A stretch of DNA of 35,143 nucleotides from Maribacter sp. (GTDB taxonomy: Bacteria > Bacteroidota > Bacteroidia > Flavobacteriales > Flavobacteriaceae). The stretch is taken from assembly GCA_029287355.1 (NCBI GenBank), contig JARFRH010000262.1, positions 1-35,143 of the forward strand. Reading direction: 5' to 3'. Shown here one piece after another: positions 33,538-35,143 of this stretch. The notes under the pieces are model-generated. The model ran no database searches and was not told the origin of the DNA. It was given only the letters and a program-made list of their open reading frames with translations. Numbering within the stretch: position 1 is the first letter of the stretch; each line of letters begins with the position of its first letter. Made by a program: the position numbers and the translations under genes.

Positions 33538-34461
33538 ATGCGGTATTCCAGAAGGGAAATCTTGCAATTGTATGGGCTTTCGGGCCTTGGTCTGGCCGTG
33601 GGCCCCTCCTTATTTTCATTTATGCAAAACGAGACGATGCGAGAACGAACGATTGCGAGTTCGAGAGAAACACTGCCCATAGTGGGGTTGGGCACTTGGC
33701 AGACTTTTGATGCCAAAGGCGATGCAGCACAATTGGCGACTTTAAAACAGACCTTGATCGAAACACACAAGTTGGGCGGTAGCATGATCGACTCCTCACC
33801 AATGTACGGCAGTTCAGAGACAACCGTCGGTCAATTGACGTCCGCTCTCCCCAGCCAAAATGATTTTTTCTACGCCACCAAAGTATGGACCTCCGGGAAA
33901 CAGGCCGGTATCGACCAGATGAACAGCTCGTTTCGGAAAATGCGCCGTACGAAAATGGATTTGATGCAAATACACAATCTCGTCGATTGGGAGACGCATG
34001 TGAAAACGCTGCGCGACTGGCAAGCGGAAGGGAAAATCCGCTATTGGGGCTTTACGCATTATATGGATTCGGCCCATGGCACCCTGGAAAAAATCATCCG
34101 CCAAGAAAAACCGGATTTTGTACAATTCAACTATTCCATACGTTCTAGAAATGCGGAAAAATCACTTTTCAATACCTGTCAAAAAAACGGCACGGCGGTC
34201 ATCATCAATCAGCCTTATGAAAGTGGTACGCTCTTTCAAAAAATAAAAGGGAAATCCCTGCCTGAATGGGCGTCAGAATATGATATCAACAGCTGGGGGC
34301 AGTACTTTTTGAAATTTATCCTTTCAAACGAAACGGTTACCTGCGTGATTCCGGGTACCTCAAAACCCAAACATGCCATCGATAATATGGGGGCGGGGTA
34401 TGGAAAACTACCCGATACGAAAGGAAGGGAGAAAATGGCTGCTTATCTTAGAGCCTTATGA
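33538..34461 (+). CDS. Tat-exported aldo/keto reductase
   Basis: 307 aa. The N-terminus MRYSRREILQLYGLSGLGLA has a twin-arginine-like RR followed by a hydrophobic stretch, suggesting Tat export. The aldo/keto reductase tetrad is in place: D85 and Y90 in GSMIDSSPMYGSSE, K115 in FYATKVW and H146 in DLMQIHN. The C-terminus has VIPGTSKPKHAIDNMGAG, the NADPH-phosphate region. The substrate is unknown. The Tat-type start is shared with the Gfo/Idh/MocA protein at 10445, consistent with folded cofactor-binding exported enzymes. The gene is slightly short at the C-terminus but ends normally. Confidence 0.88.
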   Translation: MRYSRREILQLYGLSGLGLAVGPSLFSFMQNETMRERTIASSRETLPIVGLGTWQTFDAKGDAAQLATLKQTLIETHKLGGSMIDSSPMYGSSETTVGQLTSALPSQNDFFYATKVWTSGKQAGIDQMNSSFRKMRRTKMDLMQIHNLVDWETHVKTLRDWQAEGKIRYWGFTHYMDSAHGTLEKIIRQEKPDFVQFNYSIRSRNAEKSLFNTCQKNGTAVIINQPYESGTLFQKIKGKSLPEWASEYDINSWGQYFLKFILSNETVTCVIPGTSKPKHAIDNMGAGYGKLPDTKGREKMAAYLRAL

Positions 34462-34571
34462 AATTCAAACACCTCTTTCTTTATATACTCTCGGGCTTCT
34501 TGGTCCAAAGCAGATGGTGACCATACCAATACCCGCACTTTATTTACCGCCACTTGAAGGGGGTTCTGTTG
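34462..34571 (-). pseudogene. Decayed fragment of a tlpA-like gene
   Basis: The piece at 34513-34570 aligns to 28614-28672 of the TlpA-like gene, with one base missing in a G run. On the minus strand it reads PLQVAVNKVRVLVWSPSALD, against PIQVALNRAKLLVWSPSELA in the intact protein, then continues EAREYIKKEVFEF, which does not match well. The thioredoxin domain with CPPC is absent. It lies directly behind the aldo/keto reductase stop. Confidence 0.72.
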
Positions 34572-34621
34572 GTTGTTGGCTTTTAATGAAGGTAGGTGGT
34601 GAGTTCATACTTGCGTGTTCC

Positions 34622-34679
34622 GAGGTTAACCACCTCGTCCGCCGAAGGCGGACACCCCCTCCTCGAATGAGGAGGGGAG
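34622..34679 (-). repeat. Half copy of the multi-hairpin element
   Basis: On the minus strand it reads GCTCCCCTCCTCATTCGAGG, then AGGGGGTGTCCGCC, TTCGGCGGACGAGGTGG and TTAACC. This matches the left half of the element at 24466 (GCTCCCCTCCT-loop-AGGAGGGGTGG, a TTCGC-type word, GACGGGGTGGTAA). The terminal hairpin (CCCCTCCTCGAATGAGGAGGGG) is intact; the inner stem partner and right end are missing. Confidence 0.65.
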
Positions 34680-34698
34680 CATATGGTTGTTGGCTTTA

Positions 34699-34712
34699 GG
34701 AATTTGGAATTT
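34699..34712. repeat. TTTGGAA-type heptad repeat, short
   Basis: GGAATTTGGAATTTG gives about two periods of the TTTGGAA heptad immediately before the CCTCTGA-type array. It follows the half hairpin element after a short GGTTGTTGGC stretch. Confidence 0.55.
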
Positions 34713-34714
34713 GT

Positions 34715-34791
34715 CTTCCGTCCTCTGACTTCCGCCCTCCGACTTCCGCCCTCCGACCTCCGACTTCTGACCTCTGACCTCTGACCTCTGA
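34715..34791. repeat. CCTCTGA-type heptad array, eleven copies
   Basis: Eleven consecutive heptads of form C-C/T-T-C-C/T-G-A/C/T, for example CCTCTGA three times in a row, CCTCCGA and CTTCCGC. One strand is wholly pyrimidine-rich. Variation between units is mostly C/T transitions. It lies 9 bases beyond the serine-hydrolase stop codon. Confidence 0.85.
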
Positions 34792-34799
34792 CTTTTAAG

Positions 34800-35143
34800 C
34801 TACTCTTTGATAAACCGCAAATTCTTTACCCTTCCGGTGGAGACTTTTAGGCCTGATATGCTGTTGTCGGTATCTCTGGTAAATTCAACAGTGTTGCCCC
34901 CAATATTGAAAATATCCGATTTCACGAAGCTTACGGGGATGTCTGAAATTCTTGGGTGTGTGGCTATCAGTTTGCCTTCTTCTTCGATCATGGTATAGGT
35001 GGTACTCAACTCCTCACTGAAATAGCTGCCCAGGTATTGCTTCATATCGACGCTTGAAGGATCAGCGGGTTCATATTCGTCTAAGCTACCCAGTACCGTC
35101 TCCCCTTCCGAAACGATCATACGGTCTTTTCCATCTTCTGAAA
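34800..35143 (-). CDS. C-terminal part of a probable serine hydrolase (beta-lactamase-like)
   Basis: The frame is open to the window edge, so the start lies outside; 113 complete codons plus the stop are visible. The visible part ends in a beta-rich region (YLGSYFSEELSTTYTMIEEE, GKLIATHPRISDIPVSF, VEFTRDTDNSISGLKVSTGR, VKNLRF) like the C-terminal lipocalin-type domain attached to many Bacteroidota class C beta-lactamase/PBP-like serine hydrolases. The catalytic domain is not visible, so this family name is an inference from the tail only. A decayed copy of this region lies at 31740-31866. Confidence 0.6.
   Translation of the reverse strand, partial: SEDGKDRMIVSEGETVLGSLDEYEPADPSSVDMKQYLGSYFSEELSTTYTMIEEEGKLIATHPRISDIPVSFVKSDIFNIGGNTVEFTRDTDNSISGLKVSTGRVKNLRFIKE

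Noticed and set aside
34715-34791. Possible CRISPR array
   Set aside because: The units are contiguous 7-base repeats without spacers, and no cas genes are present.

Overview
The window looks like chromosomal DNA of a marine-type member of the Flavobacteriaceae (Bacteroidota). Reasons: AT-rich spacers; A-rich leaders without clear Shine-Dalgarno sequences; and the family content, which includes LytTR/TPR-kinase signalling, DUF3109, MarC, HupE, a CtpA-like S41 peptidase next to a dCMP deaminase, a bacilliredoxin, secreted sortilin/VPS10-like Asp-box proteins, an FGly sulfatase and a CE7-type esterase. The species cannot be named from sequence alone. There is no transposase, integrase, CRISPR array, rRNA or intact tRNA.

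Layout. (1) 1-3334: a small predicted secreted peptide (-), then a LytTR response regulator and a TPR sensor kinase (+) that form a two-component pair. (2) 3324-8324: DUF3109 (-), a MarC-type membrane protein and a small membrane protein (+), then a minus-strand run read TerB/DnaJ - HupE - dCMP deaminase - S41 peptidase. (3) 8465-11869, all +: bacilliredoxin, PlsC-like acyltransferase, HD hydrolase and an exported Gfo/Idh/MocA oxidoreductase. (4) 11921-18623, all -: radical SAM protein, then a tightly packed set read kinase - PhzF - crotonase - secreted protein, and a HemJ-like membrane protein whose standard start codon is missing. (5) 19081-27820, all -: two large paralogous secreted Asp-box proteins and an exported sulfatase. 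(6) 28179-35143: TlpA-like thioredoxin, lipoprotein lactonase, FrnE-like DsbA protein, methyltransferase, acetyl esterase, aldo/keto reductase and the C-terminal part of a probable serine hydrolase cut by the window edge.

Housekeeping-like genes fill the left half. From about 17.9 kb onward the spacers are loaded with repeats: (a) a family of multi-hairpin elements built on CTCCCCTCCT/AGGAGGGG arms, one copy of which sits directly beside a frameshifted DUF559 endonuclease-like gene; (b) REP-like palindromes with conserved flanks and exchangeable cores; (c) heptanucleotide tandem repeats (TTTGGAA, GCTGTTG, TTGGTTG and a CCTCTGA-type array); (d) a CCCGATAGYTATCGGG palindrome that recurs inside other repeats; (e) decayed gene pieces, namely a serine-hydrolase C-terminus, a tlpA piece and a tRNA-like fossil.

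The best candidate for an undescribed system is the DUF559 gene bracketed by the hairpin element at 24057-24663, with gene-less relatives at 18851-19070 and 34622-34679. This arrangement recalls REP/RAYT pairs but has a PD-(D/E)XK-type nuclease instead of a transposase. That functional reading is inference.
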